Positions 1 through 9,100 of a stretch of 43,902 nt of DNA are shown here, in pieces (positions within the stretch are counted from its first letter, which is position 1; each line of letters starts with the position of its first letter). The DNA lies in assembly GCA_011524725.1 (NCBI GenBank), contig WTJV01000053.1:1-43902 (forward strand), read 5' to 3'. The position numbers and the translations under genes are program-made. The notes beneath the pieces were generated by a model. The model saw only the letters and a program-made list of their open reading frames with translations. It was not told where the DNA came from and made no database searches. The stretch is from Amoebophilaceae bacterium. GTDB taxonomy: Bacteria > Bacteroidota > Bacteroidia > Cytophagales > Amoebophilaceae.

Positions 1-48
1 CTACTTTTTTCATTTTCTGCAAGGTTTTGAAGGGAAATCACACTTTTC

Positions 49-255
49 TTGTGTTCTTTGCTAGTCTTTTTGGATAAAATTCGGGTAAAAATATTAATGC
101 ACACGTTATCATTGAGTAAATTTCCTTTTCTTAAGGGACAACTAACCACACGTGTAGGTGGGTTTGTATTGAATCACAGTTTCATGATCCTGGGCCTTGT
201 GGTCACTGCTACCGCTACGGTTATTGCGGGGGGAGTAATTAAGTTTATTTTTTAA
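49..255 (+). CDS. small hypothetical membrane protein
   Basis: This is an open frame of 68 codons with one clear hydrophobic segment near the C-terminus (about residues 44-67, rich in V, A, T and G). A second ATG at 97 would give a 52-residue protein that keeps the membrane segment. Neither start has a convincing ribosome binding site. I do not recognise a family. It lies at the window edge and converges with the minus-strand lipoprotein locus. A small weak hairpin (AACTTC/GAAGTT) follows the stop near 257-274. It may be a real small protein or a chance frame. Confidence 0.35.
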   Translation: MCSLLVFLDKIRVKILMHTLSLSKFPFLKGQLTTRVGGFVLNHSFMILGLVVTATATVIAGGVIKFIF

Positions 256-314
256 ACTTCGTTGGAGAAGTTGTAAACCTCAATATGTTTTTTTCTCCTA
301 ATCTAAAACGGGCG

Positions 315-668
315 TCAGTCTATTTTTGCGTCGTTCGACAATGCTAATTCTGTTACTCTATTCACTTTTGAATTGGCACGTATATAATGTATTACTTCTT
401 TTATATCTCTACTCCCTTTTTCTGTTCTTCTAGATCTAGCCAAATTAAGTAGTTCTCCACTATTCAATCCTTCCAAGAGGGAGCTAACAGCTGTAGCAGA
501 AAGATTTTTATAAGTTTCCTCCTCGGAGAGAAGCTCATAGCTACTCTTCTTATTAAGAAGTTCTTCGATGTCGTAAGTGGGACTAGCACTTTTGTAGCTG
601 CTGTCACCGTCTTGAAGCGGTCTTAAAAGAGGAATTATCTTCTTGTTCTTCTGTGGTCGGAGCAACAT
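315..668 (-). pseudogene. 3' part of the split lipoprotein gene (other frame)
   Basis: This 117-codon frame overlaps the end of the lipoprotein frame at 604-1776 by 65 bases and continues in the same direction, shifted by one base. Its composition (acidic, Ser/Glu/Leu-rich, helical, for example SSLLEGLNSGELLNLARSR) resembles the upstream protein. Its nominal ATG at 668 has no ribosome binding site and lies inside the upstream gene. I infer that it is the C-terminal part of the same protein, separated by a +1 shift. The T4 run on the coding strand (625-628) is a likely place. It could also be an independent overlapping gene. No domain is recognised. Confidence 0.45.
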
Positions 669-1776
669 TCAGAGGACAAGTCACTTCGTTTGAGGGACTT
701 TTAGTCCCTGAAGCATAATCTGTAAGAGTGATTGAGGGTATGCATTCCTCTTCTTTAATTTGAAATCTTTCCACTAGCCTAGCTGCCATTTCCTTATTTT
801 TCTCTTCAATTGTACATTCTACTAGCCTAGCTTCTATCTTCTTGTTTTGTTCTTCGACCGTATCCTCTTCATTACTAGCTGTTTGTATGGCCATACTCTG
901 TGAAACGTCCAGACACTCCACTTTCCTTCCTACCTGTTCTTCATTAGTAGTGCTGTCATTCTTTTGACCTGGGATAGCTCGGTAGACATGGCTTGCTACA
1001 ACTTCTTCGCGATCTGACTTAATACTTTCCTGAGGGATAGTCGCCACATCATCTGAAAAATCTTTAGTCACTGCGGTATGGTCTGTAGAAGCGACTGAAG
1101 GAACAGGCTCTTCTCCTTCATTTTTTTCAGCAGTGCCCCTTTTTCGACCACGCGCTTCGGCCACTTTCATCTCTTCTAAAGCCTCGGCTGGGTCCATCTC
1201 TTCCTCTTCTAGAATATGGTGTACTCGAGAAACTTCCCTCATTAGGTACTTACTTTTTATCCTTCCTGCTATTGCCTTGTTTTCGTCTTCTATGCTGACA
1301 TTGTCTCTTCTCGCTTTTGCATTAATGCCATTTGTGCCGGCCGAACACTTTATCCTTCTTTCAGTACTTCTATCTTCTACTCCTATGACCACCATAACTT
1401 TCGGTAGTAGTTCGCGATTACTCTTCGAGCTTATGGGAGTACCCCCGCTGATACCAGTGAGAATACTACCCGCATCTCCAAGGGTGAGGTTCACTACGCC
1501 GTGGGTAATTATTTGCTCACCACTTATTTGCCCCGAGGGCGGCGTGCTGTCGAAAGGTCCTTCCTCCTTCCTACTACGAGCCTCTCTCGTCTTCATAGAT
1601 TCGCCTACCCCTGGTTCAGAACCTGCGTGGAGCCCAAGATCGCCGGGAGTACCACTCTCTTGATTATTAACCTTGGGTTCATGATTGCAATCCTTACTAC
1701 GTTCTCCACAACTGAACGATAAGCATACCAGCAGCATGAAGTATATAGGTCCTGAACAGTGAGAAGTTTTGTACAT
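604..1776 (-). CDS. repeat-containing putative lipoprotein (likely frameshifted)
   Basis: The protein starts with a short hydrophobic signal (from M at 1776: PIYFMLLVCLSFSCGE) ending in a loose Bacteroidota-type lipobox with Cys as the presumed lipidated residue. A start at 1809 would add 11 residues before the signal and is less likely. The body is hydrophilic and acidic with degenerate internal repeats: IEEKNKEMAARLVER, EEQNKKIEARLVEC and SIEDENKAIAGRIKSK are versions of one unit, and a segment around PSVASTDHTAVTKDFS recurs as PSITLTDYASGTKSPS. This frame ends at 604 in a short out-of-register tail while a second frame (315-668) stays open. The gene is therefore probably interrupted by a frameshift. 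The family is not recognised. Lipidation would use LspA, encoded at 29610. Confidence 0.6.
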   Translation of the reverse strand: MYKTSHCSGPIYFMLLVCLSFSCGERSKDCNHEPKVNNQESGTPGDLGLHAGSEPGVGESMKTREARSRKEEGPFDSTPPSGQISGEQIITHGVVNLTLGDAGSILTGISGGTPISSKSNRELLPKVMVVIGVEDRSTERRIKCSAGTNGINAKARRDNVSIEDENKAIAGRIKSKYLMREVSRVHHILEEEEMDPAEALEEMKVAEARGRKRGTAEKNEGEEPVPSVASTDHTAVTKDFSDDVATIPQESIKSDREEVVASHVYRAIPGQKNDSTTNEEQVGRKVECLDVSQSMAIQTASNEEDTVEEQNKKIEARLVECTIEEKNKEMAARLVERFQIKEEECIPSITLTDYASGTKSPSNEVTCPLNVAPTTEEQEDNSSFKTASRR

Positions 1777-1872
1777 AGTATAAAAACGATTAAATGTGTC
1801 TCCAGTCACTAAAGGTGGATCTTACATAGCCAACACAAAAATCCATAAGTAGTGAAACAGCAACCATTACAA

Positions 1873-2679
1873 CTATTTACCCGCGCCCGCGCCTTGCGCG
1901 CCTGGCTTGACACTCTTTAAGTCTGTCTTGACGCTCTGTATTTCCGTATTCATTGTATTTACTTCGTTACCTAAAACCTCGGTTGCCTTTAATAGTACAT
2001 TTAGCTGACTGTTTGTAGTATCTAAACCTTTCCTTTGGTCAGTTACAGTATTTTCTAGTGTTTTCAATCGCTTATCAAGTCTTTGTACTAATTCTGGCTG
2101 ATTCTCAGTAGGTTGCCCTGTAGTTTGTGTAGTAACGTTACTACTACCCCCATTCCTGAACCTTGCTATCTCCAGATCTCTCTGTCTCAATAGCTGCTCA
2201 CTGATACTTTCTTGGTGCGAGCTCTTCATTTTTTGTCGACTACGGTATACCCAGATTCCTACCACTGTTCCCAGCGCCATACCGCCTAACCCGCAGCTTA
2301 CCCCCACATACACATCTCTTTGGCTAAGTGGGCGATCGGGACCGCTGAAACGAGGCCGCTCGTTTTTATAATGCAATAAATCAGCTGTGCAGGTAGTTAA
2401 TGCAGCTTCATAATGAGTTAGGTTAGCCTCCGTTTCATATGACGCTACTTCTAGCTGTTGTAGGCGACTGGTACAATCCTGCAACTCCGTCTGTTCTCTT
2501 CGGTGTTCTCCCCATAACGTTCGGTATGCCGGGGTACACTTTGTGTTTATCATACCCGGGAATGGGCCACATTTGGGTTCATCTTGTTCTGTGGCGGTTA
2601 ACTTTGGAGAAGCACCGCAACTGCAAAGCAAAAATATGCCCCATATGGTTAAAAAATATGTAGTTACTTTTTTGTTCAT
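1873..2679 (-). CDS. putative lipoprotein with internal transmembrane segment and coiled coils
   Basis: The 268-residue protein has a signal peptide (residues 1-20, ending LLCS) before Cys21, a likely lipidation site. A polar region with coiled-coil character follows (about 55-105). A strong membrane helix (about 123-145, GLGGMALGTVVGIWVYR) is followed by basic residues. The C-terminal part has a second long coiled coil (about 190-255, with heptad-like V/L/T spacing) and a GAQGAGAGK tail. Lipidated N-terminus plus internal membrane helix is unusual and suggests a protein attached to the envelope at two points. No family is recognised. It lies upstream of, and in the same direction as, the other lipoprotein locus. 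Confidence 0.65.
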   Translation of the reverse strand: MNKKVTTYFLTIWGIFLLCSCGASPKLTATEQDEPKCGPFPGMINTKCTPAYRTLWGEHRREQTELQDCTSRLQQLEVASYETEANLTHYEAALTTCTADLLHYKNERPRFSGPDRPLSQRDVYVGVSCGLGGMALGTVVGIWVYRSRQKMKSSHQESISEQLLRQRDLEIARFRNGGSSNVTTQTTGQPTENQPELVQRLDKRLKTLENTVTDQRKGLDTTNSQLNVLLKATEVLGNEVNTMNTEIQSVKTDLKSVKPGAQGAGAGK

Positions 2680-2876
2680 CTCTTTGTGATATTTTGGCGC
2701 TCTGTGCGCTTGCAGTTACACTTAAACTGTTAGACCTGGTTATTGTCAGCTCCATTAAAGTTCACATCTCGTCTGTAAAGGTGTTACAAAGAAATATAAA
2801 TTCCAAATCCCAAGTACATTTATTTGTTCTTTCGAGCTAGCACACTCACACACGCTATCGCGCCATGTCATAAGCG

Positions 2877-3533
2877 TCACCATGCTGCTAGTATAGAAGC
2901 CCCGCCTTTTACTTTTTCTCCTATATCGACCTTGACCTTGACGTTGGGCGGTAGAAAGACGTCTACTCTAGAACCAAACTTGATAAAACCAAACTCATCA
3001 CCTTGTTGTACTGTGTCATCCTCGCTAAGATAAAATTTAATTCTTCGAGCCAAAAACCCTGCGATCTGACGAAATAGAATGGATGCCCCCTGTTCATGTT
3101 CGACAACGATGGTAGTCCGTTCATTTTTGGTACTAGATTTAGGGTACCAGGCCACCCAGTGCTTGCCGGGGTGATACTTCAAAAACTTAACACTGCCCGA
3201 GATAGGATTTCTATTGACGTGTATGTTGAAAGGAGACATGAATACGCTTATTTGTATGCGATTGTCTTTGAAATATTCCTCTTCGTATACTTCCTGAATA
3301 GCCACAATTCTACCGTCTGCGGGTGCTAGCACACTTCCTGTTTGCAGGGAGATAGCCCTACGTGGGTCACGAAAAAAATAAATGAGCCATGCATAAAACA
3401 GGGTGCTTATCCCCGTAAATAGGGCATAACTCCGATGACTTATTAAAGCGCGCTTCATGAGCGTGTAGTGAACGCTCAATAGCAAAATAGACGCAATGAA
3501 TACGATACTTTTTCCTTCTTTGTGAATACGCAT
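2877..3533 (-). CDS. psd: phosphatidylserine decarboxylase proenzyme
   Basis: Psd converts phosphatidylserine to phosphatidylethanolamine at the inner membrane. The 218-residue length fits the short Psd class found in Bacteroidota and archaea. Two hydrophobic segments lie near the N-terminus (about 9-25 and 37-53), followed by FFRDPRR and LAPADGRIV, both typical of the family, and SPFNIHVNR in the middle. The self-cleavage motif is KFGSRVD with Gly187-Ser188. Cleavage there turns the Ser into the pyruvoyl cofactor of the small alpha chain. The gene is downstream of cdsA on the same strand, so the two probably form a phospholipid operon: CdsA makes CDP-diacylglycerol, and Psd acts after PssA, which is not in this window. 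Confidence 0.93.
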   Translation of the reverse strand: MRIHKEGKSIVFIASILLLSVHYTLMKRALISHRSYALFTGISTLFYAWLIYFFRDPRRAISLQTGSVLAPADGRIVAIQEVYEEEYFKDNRIQISVFMSPFNIHVNRNPISGSVKFLKYHPGKHWVAWYPKSSTKNERTTIVVEHEQGASILFRQIAGFLARRIKFYLSEDDTVQQGDEFGFIKFGSRVDVFLPPNVKVKVDIGEKVKGGASILAAW

Positions 3534-3675
3534 CCTGGAGTTCTTACTATTTGAATGATTATTGGCTGAGGCCGATTCTCGCGTGTCGATATGACCAGTA
3601 TCTTACTTTTCTAGCGAAGAAATTACGATTTTCATCTATTTAACGGGTAGATGTGGCCAACAAGCAGGTTGCCTA

Positions 3676-4494
3676 CTATGATAACTTGATCAAGGTTGTA
3701 ATGCAAGGTAAGGCTAGTAAAAAACTATCAAACCGATCTAATAAGCCCCCGTGTCCTGGGATCATATGTCCTGAATCCTTGACATTGAGGCTTCTTTTGA
3801 GCATAGATTCTACGAGGTCACCGTAAGTGCCTACGATCACAATAATGCTACTGATACCTAGCCATGTATTGAGGCTGATGCTACTAAAGTAGCTCCCTAC
3901 ACTATAGCCCACCATCAATGCTAAAACAGCCCCTCCTGCAACCCCTTCCCAGGATTTGTGAGGCGATATACGCTTGAAGAGCTTGTGCCTTCCTATACTC
4001 GAACCCACTAGATAAGCTCCTGTGTCATTAGCCCATAGAATAAGTAAAATGCCTATAACAACCTCAGGGCTATAAGCACCATGGGCAAATGTGGCGATAT
4101 GTAGCAATGCAAAGGGACCACCCACATACACAATGCCCAGCAGTGTATAGGCGATATTTGTGAAGGGGGTAGTACTTTGCGTATAGAGTGCCGCCAGACA
4201 AATAAGCGCCACCACAAGACACAATATATAAAGATAGTTAACCGGTATGTTTCCACGAGCATGTAGGAAAGTGAGTATATAAATGATCACCCCCCCGGCA
4301 ATTCCTCCCCATTTATTGGGATATATGCCCCCAAGGCTTACCAGTTGATAAAATTCTAGCATTGCCAGCATAGTCACCAGTAAAAAAAGAACAAAGTAAC
4401 TCCAGGCACTCCATTGTATAGCAGCCAGGACAACAGGTATAGAGACTAGAGCAGAAAGGCTTCTTTTTTTAAATTGGCTATTTTGTAAAGACAT
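3676..4494 (-). CDS. cdsA: phosphatidate cytidylyltransferase (CDP-diglyceride synthase)
   Basis: CdsA makes CDP-diacylglycerol from phosphatidic acid and CTP in the inner membrane. The protein has about eight hydrophobic helices. The C-terminal CDP-diglyceride synthase signature is present and complete: SMLKRSLNVKDSG followed by PGHGGLLDRFDS. Upstream of it, SPHKSWEGVAGG and GTYGDLVES are also typical. I chose the ATG at 4494 (MSLQNSQFKKRSLSAL), which gives 272 residues and puts a basic stretch before the first helix. The frame is open to 4584, but the extra 30 residues are not family-like. psd follows 142 bp downstream on the same strand. Confidence 0.93.
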   Translation of the reverse strand: MSLQNSQFKKRSLSALVSIPVVLAAIQWSAWSYFVLFLLVTMLAMLEFYQLVSLGGIYPNKWGGIAGGVIIYILTFLHARGNIPVNYLYILCLVVALICLAALYTQSTTPFTNIAYTLLGIVYVGGPFALLHIATFAHGAYSPEVVIGILLILWANDTGAYLVGSSIGRHKLFKRISPHKSWEGVAGGAVLALMVGYSVGSYFSSISLNTWLGISSIIVIVGTYGDLVESMLKRSLNVKDSGHMIPGHGGLLDRFDSFLLALPCITTLIKLS

Positions 4495-4711
4495 TGCTTC
4501 TGTATGGTGTAATATCTGTAGTATTAGCTGTTTAGGTGCTACAGTAATGACCAGTAGCGATTCAGTTATGGTATTTACAATCACGCTACCACAGTTACAT
4601 CTCTGAGTAGCCTATTTTGGGGTTAATATTACCATGATGATCACAAAGCTAATAAAAAGCCTTCAGTCGATAAGTAACGCTGTGCGTGCTCGGATTAACT
4701 AGTCGATAGAC

Positions 4712-5392
4712 ATGTTACGTGATTTGCTTAACTTATTCTTTCCGCATTACTGTTTAGCTTGTTCTAAGGTACTTGCTGCAGGTGAAACTTGGCTTTGTAC
4801 AGGCTGTCTCTATGATCTACCGCAAACAAATTACCATCAAGAGCCGGATAACTTAGTCGCCCAAAGACTCTCAGGAAGACTTCCTGTACAATACGCTATG
4901 GCCTTGTACAAGTTCCAGAAGTTGGGTAAAGTGCAGCGCCTTCTACATCATTTAAAGTACAAAGACAAACCCGAAATTGGCAAAGTGCTAGGCCATCGAT
5001 ACGGAATACTCATGAAGGAGGCCAATTTGAATGCTACTTTTGACCTCATTGTTCCCGTACCTTTGCACAGCCATCGACTGTGGCAGCGAGGCTATAACCA
5101 AAGTGATTTCTTTGCACAGGGGCTTTCAGAGTCACTTCACATACCTTGGAGCAACCAACACCTTAAGCGTATTAGCGGGGCGCGTACGCAGACAAATGAA
5201 AGCAAGCTAGGGCGCTTCCAGCGTGTAGAAAATGCTTTTTGTGTAACTGATGTTTCCTCTATACTCGATCAACACCTACTTCTGGTAGATGATATTATCA
5301 CCACGGGAGCCACGTTAGAGGCCTGTGGCAGGGCGTTGTTAGCGGCTGGGATCCAGAAACTCAGTGTGGCGACCATAGCAATGGCAGAATAA
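4712..5392 (+). CDS. comF: ComF family phosphoribosyltransferase-like protein
   Basis: The 226-residue protein has the ComF layout. An N-terminal zinc-ribbon-like region carries Cys14, Cys17, Cys29 and Cys32 (YCLAC and WLCTGC). It is followed by VPVPLHSHRLWQRGYNQ and a C-terminal phosphoribosyltransferase PRPP-binding loop, LLLVDDIITTGAT. In naturally competent bacteria ComF helps take up transforming DNA; its biochemical role is poorly known. Here it stands alone between cdsA (divergent) and the SPOR gene (convergent), with no other competence gene in the window. The ATG at 4712 begins the conserved MLRDLLNLFFP start, so the start is secure. Confidence 0.9.
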   Translation: MLRDLLNLFFPHYCLACSKVLAAGETWLCTGCLYDLPQTNYHQEPDNLVAQRLSGRLPVQYAMALYKFQKLGKVQRLLHHLKYKDKPEIGKVLGHRYGILMKEANLNATFDLIVPVPLHSHRLWQRGYNQSDFFAQGLSESLHIPWSNQHLKRISGARTQTNESKLGRFQRVENAFCVTDVSSILDQHLLLVDDIITTGATLEACGRALLAAGIQKLSVATIAMAE

Positions 5393-5423
5393 GGCCTTAC
5401 TTTTTTTCTTGGATGAAAAAAGT

Positions 5424-5464
5424 AGGGGCTGCCGTAGATTAGGTGCTAATCTACGGCAGCCCCT
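5424..5464 (-). terminator. rho-independent terminator overlapping the SPOR gene stop
   Basis: An 18-bp perfect stem (arms 5424-5441 and 5447-5464, arm sequence AGGGGCTGCCGTAGATTA) closes a 5-base loop. On the minus strand it is followed by ACTTTTTTC, so it terminates the dapF-secA-SPOR operon. The TAG stop of the SPOR gene lies at 5446-5448, so the right arm of the stem encodes the last residues of the protein. On the plus strand a weaker A/T hairpin at about 5399-5424 may serve comF. Confidence 0.88.
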
Positions 5465-6048
5465 GGTACGTGCTTGCTGTTGGTGGCTACCGGAGCTGTG
5501 TTTGCTGCTTTCGTATTGAGGAAGGTGTCAGGTCGATTGATAAGAGAGATAGGCCTGATGATCGCTTGAGGCATCCATCTTCTGATCGCGTCATAGGCAG
5601 GATATGCCTCCAACTTATCCAAGAACTTACCAAGACTTACTATGTAATTAGGTAAATGGTAGATTACCTCAGGCGTTATAGCAGGGTAACACGTGTATAG
5701 TTTATGTTTTATCTTGAACGCCTTCTCTCTGCTTCTTCCTGCATATACTTGAATGGTATAGCCTTGAACATATTGTGTTTGTTCATTGACTGCTTTTTTT
5801 CGTGTTAGCAAGTAGTCTAACTGGTCATTAATGGCGTGTTTAGGGGTTATGTGGCCAGGCTTTTTTCTATAAATTTTTCGATGAAGCTTTTTGCTTGTTG
5901 CCTTGGTGGTTTTCCATGACTTCCTATGTACAGCAAGATTTTCGCTGTAGGCGTTGTGTATATTCTTTTTGCACCACGTGCCTGACGTGCTTGTTGCAGC
6001 TAGTAACAACAGTGCTACGCTCGCAAGATGTTTTGTTGGATAGTCCAC
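5446..6048 (-). CDS. SPOR-domain-like exported protein
   Basis: The 200-residue protein starts with a signal-peptide-like segment (about residues 8-24, ASVALLLLAATSTSG). A very basic linker follows (about 40-70, many K, H and R). The C-terminal half resembles a SPOR domain (about 95-170): YTIQVYAGRSREKAFKIKHK, then YIVSLGKFLDKLEAYPAYD and a closing beta strand IIRPISL. SPOR domains bind peptidoglycan strands lacking stem peptides and often mark division or wall-remodelling proteins. The gene follows secA by 54 bp on the same strand, and a strong terminator overlaps its stop. The SPOR assignment rests on the pattern only. Confidence 0.72.
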   Translation of the reverse strand: MDYPTKHLASVALLLLAATSTSGTWCKKNIHNAYSENLAVHRKSWKTTKATSKKLHRKIYRKKPGHITPKHAINDQLDYLLTRKKAVNEQTQYVQGYTIQVYAGRSREKAFKIKHKLYTCYPAITPEVIYHLPNYIVSLGKFLDKLEAYPAYDAIRRWMPQAIIRPISLINRPDTFLNTKAANTAPVATNSKHVPGAAVD

Positions 6049-6102
6049 GGTGCTCTCGGGTGGGTTATTCTAAAAAGATTAACATGAGAAGCTATATAGC
6101 GT

Positions 6103-9100
6103 TTATACACTTTCTACCACTATGCACTTTTGGCTGGCTACATCGTCTTCTACTGTTTTGAACTTCACATTTTCTTTGACTTGGCCATTGGCATAACGTA
6201 CCGTTACCCGCTGGTTGCGCTGTGCTACTTTCTGTGCTTTCAGTGGCTGCGCGGCCGTAGGATTACTCGAGTCTGGCTCGCTCGCGTAGAGTGCAGATGC
6301 GACATTCTGTTTGCTCTCTTGTAGTTGCGTGTGGTCGGTGGTAGGTTGCGCGCGCTGCGCCATATCAGGAGTTAGTAGTTGCAAGTCTGCGTTATTAAGA
6401 AAAGTAATTGTAGCATGATTCACCTTTTGAATGAACTGTTGGAATAATTTGTAGCTCTCAAATTTATAAATCAACAAGGGATCTTGACGTTCATAAACGG
6501 CGTTTTGTGCAGACTGCTTCAGGTCATCCATGGCTCTAAGATGTTCCTTCCAGTAATGATCTATAAAATACAAGGTGGTTACTTTTTCCATACTATTGAC
6601 AAGTGCTTCTCCCTCAGATGCGACACATGTGGGAAGCGATGCTGTTGCATGCAGTACCGTTGTTCCGTCAGAGAAGGGCAAGGAGAAACGCGTTAGATCT
6701 TCTCCTTGCGTTTGGTTTATGGTGTCTATAAGCGGCCAAGATTTGGCTTTTATATGTGCTCTTCTATCATTGTATAGCTTTAAGGTTGCTTGATAAGTAC
6801 CCTCGATTCGTTGCATTAGGTCTGCCTGATTCCCCAATAGTTCGGGCTTCATTTGTTGGCCGAATATTTTGAACATGTCCAGGTGGAGCGCTTCACGGTC
6901 CGGGGCACTGTTGTGACGGGTGAGTAGCTCTTCTACGGTATCATACATCATGCTCATGGTATCTAGGTGCAGGCGCTGCCCTACCAGGGCATGCTTTCTC
7001 CTTTTGTAGATGACTTCTCGTTGTGCGTTCATCACATCATCATACTCTAGAAGGCGCTTTCGAATGGCAAAATTGCTTTGCTCTACTTTCTTTTGTGCTC
7101 TTTCTATAGAGCGGGTAATCATGCTGTGCTGTATCACTTCTCCTTCCTCTAGGCCCATCCTGTCCATGATCCGTGCAATTCTCTCAGAGCCAAACAGCCG
7201 CATGAGGTTGTCCTCTAGCGATACAAAAAATTGAGAAGAGCCTACATCGCCTTGCCTACCCGCTCGGCCGCGCAACTGCCGATCGACCCTCCTGGACTCA
7301 TGCCGCTCTGTGCCAATGATGGCCAATCCTCCTGCTGCTTTAGCCTCTGGCGTAAGTTTAATGTCTGTACCTCTACCTGCCATATTGGTGGCAATAGTGA
7401 CGGTGCCTGCCTTACCTGCTTCCGCCACAATCTCCGCTTCTCTTTGGTGGTGCTTAGCATTCAGCACTTGGTGTTTGATCTTTCTTGTGGCGAGCAATCT
7501 ACTCATTAGCTCAGAAATCTCTACCGAGGTAGTACCTACCAAAACAGGTCTTTGTTGCTGTATGAGCGTGGTAATTTCTTCGATAATAGCCTGAAATTTC
7601 TCTCGAGCAGTCTTGTATACTTTGTCGTCTTTGTCTGCTCTGGTGACAGGCCTATTGGTAGGGGTGACGATAACGTCTAACTTATAAATCTCCCAGAATT
7701 CGCCAGCTTCCGTGGCTGCTGTACCTGTCATACCTGCCAGCTTATGGTACATGCGGAAATAGTTTTGCAGGGTAACGGTAGCGTAGGTTTGCGAAGACTT
7801 TTCTACTTTCACTTGCTCTTTGGCTTCAATGGCTTGGTGTAAGCCATCTGAGTACCTTCTTCCTTCTAATACCCTTCCTGTTTGTTCATCTACAATTTTG
7901 ACTCGGTTGTTGACTACGATGTATTCTATATCCTTCTCAAACAGCGTATATGCCTTCAAGAGCTGGTTCAGCACATGGATCCGCTGTGACTTGATGGTGT
8001 AGTCCTTGATCAGTATGTCTTTTTTAGTGAGCTTCTCTTTCGTATCTAGCAGAGAACTGTTCTCTATATCGGCAATTTTTAGGCCGATATCTGGCAGTAC
8101 AAAAAAGTGTGGATCTTCTTCTTTCCGAGTGATGTATTCTAGCCCTCGTTCTGTGAGCTCTATGTTGTTATGCCGTTCATCGATTGTGAATAGCAAGGGC
8201 TCATCCGCCTCCGGCATCATCCTGGAGTTATCCTGTAAGTAATAATTCTCAATCTTGCGCAGAATCTTTTTTGTCCCTACTTCGCTCAGGTATTTGACGA
8301 GTGGTTTGTACTTAGGCAACCCTCTGTAGACCCTGAATAATGCTAAACCGCCCTCTTGCTCATGTCCGTCTCTAAGCTGCTTTTTGGCTGACTGTAGCAA
8401 CTGGGCTACGAGATTCTTTTGTGCCTCGTAGAGTTTCTGTATCCTAGGTCTTAGTTCATTGTAGTCTTGCTCGTTGCTATTTTCGACAGGTCCCGAGATG
8501 ATCAACGGCGTTCTTGCATCATCGATTAAGACAGAATCTACCTCATCAACCATGGCAAAGTGAGGCTCCCGTTGCACCAATTCTTCGAGGCTAGTAGCCA
8601 TGTTGTCGCGTAGGTAATCAAAGCCTAATTCGTTGTTGGTGCCATAGGTGATATCAGCCTGATAAGCTTGCCTTCGTTCTTGTGAATGTGCTTGGTGGTT
8701 GTTAATACAATCTACAGTAAGCCCATGAAACATGTAGAGTGGTCCCATCCATGCTGCATCTCTTCTGGCCAAATAGTCGTTGACAGTGACAATATGAACT
8801 CCCTTACCTACCAAGGCATTCAAGAAAGCAGGTAGTGTGGCCACTAGGGTCTTCCCTTCGCCTGTGGCCATTTCGGCAATTTTCCCTTGGTGCAAGATAA
8901 TCCCCCCAATGAGCTGCACGTCGTAGTGGAGCATATCCCATACTATGTGGTTGCCGGCTGCTTCCCACTGGTTGTGCCAGATAGCCTGATCTCCTTGTAT
9001 TGTTACATAGTCGACATTTGCTGCCAAGGCTAAGTCCTGCGTAGTAGCCGTTACTACGAGCTGTTTGTTTTCTTTGAACCTTCGTGCTGTTTCTTTTACG

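Noticed and set aside
1133-1722. Plus-strand frames opposite the left lipoprotein
   Set aside because: These are shadows of a repetitive coding region. They have no start signals, and the minus-strand frame has a clear lipobox.
7010-8242. Several plus-strand open frames of 60-94 codons inside secA
   Set aside because: They lie antisense to a certain gene, have Ser/Cys-rich, non-protein-like composition, and show no start signals.
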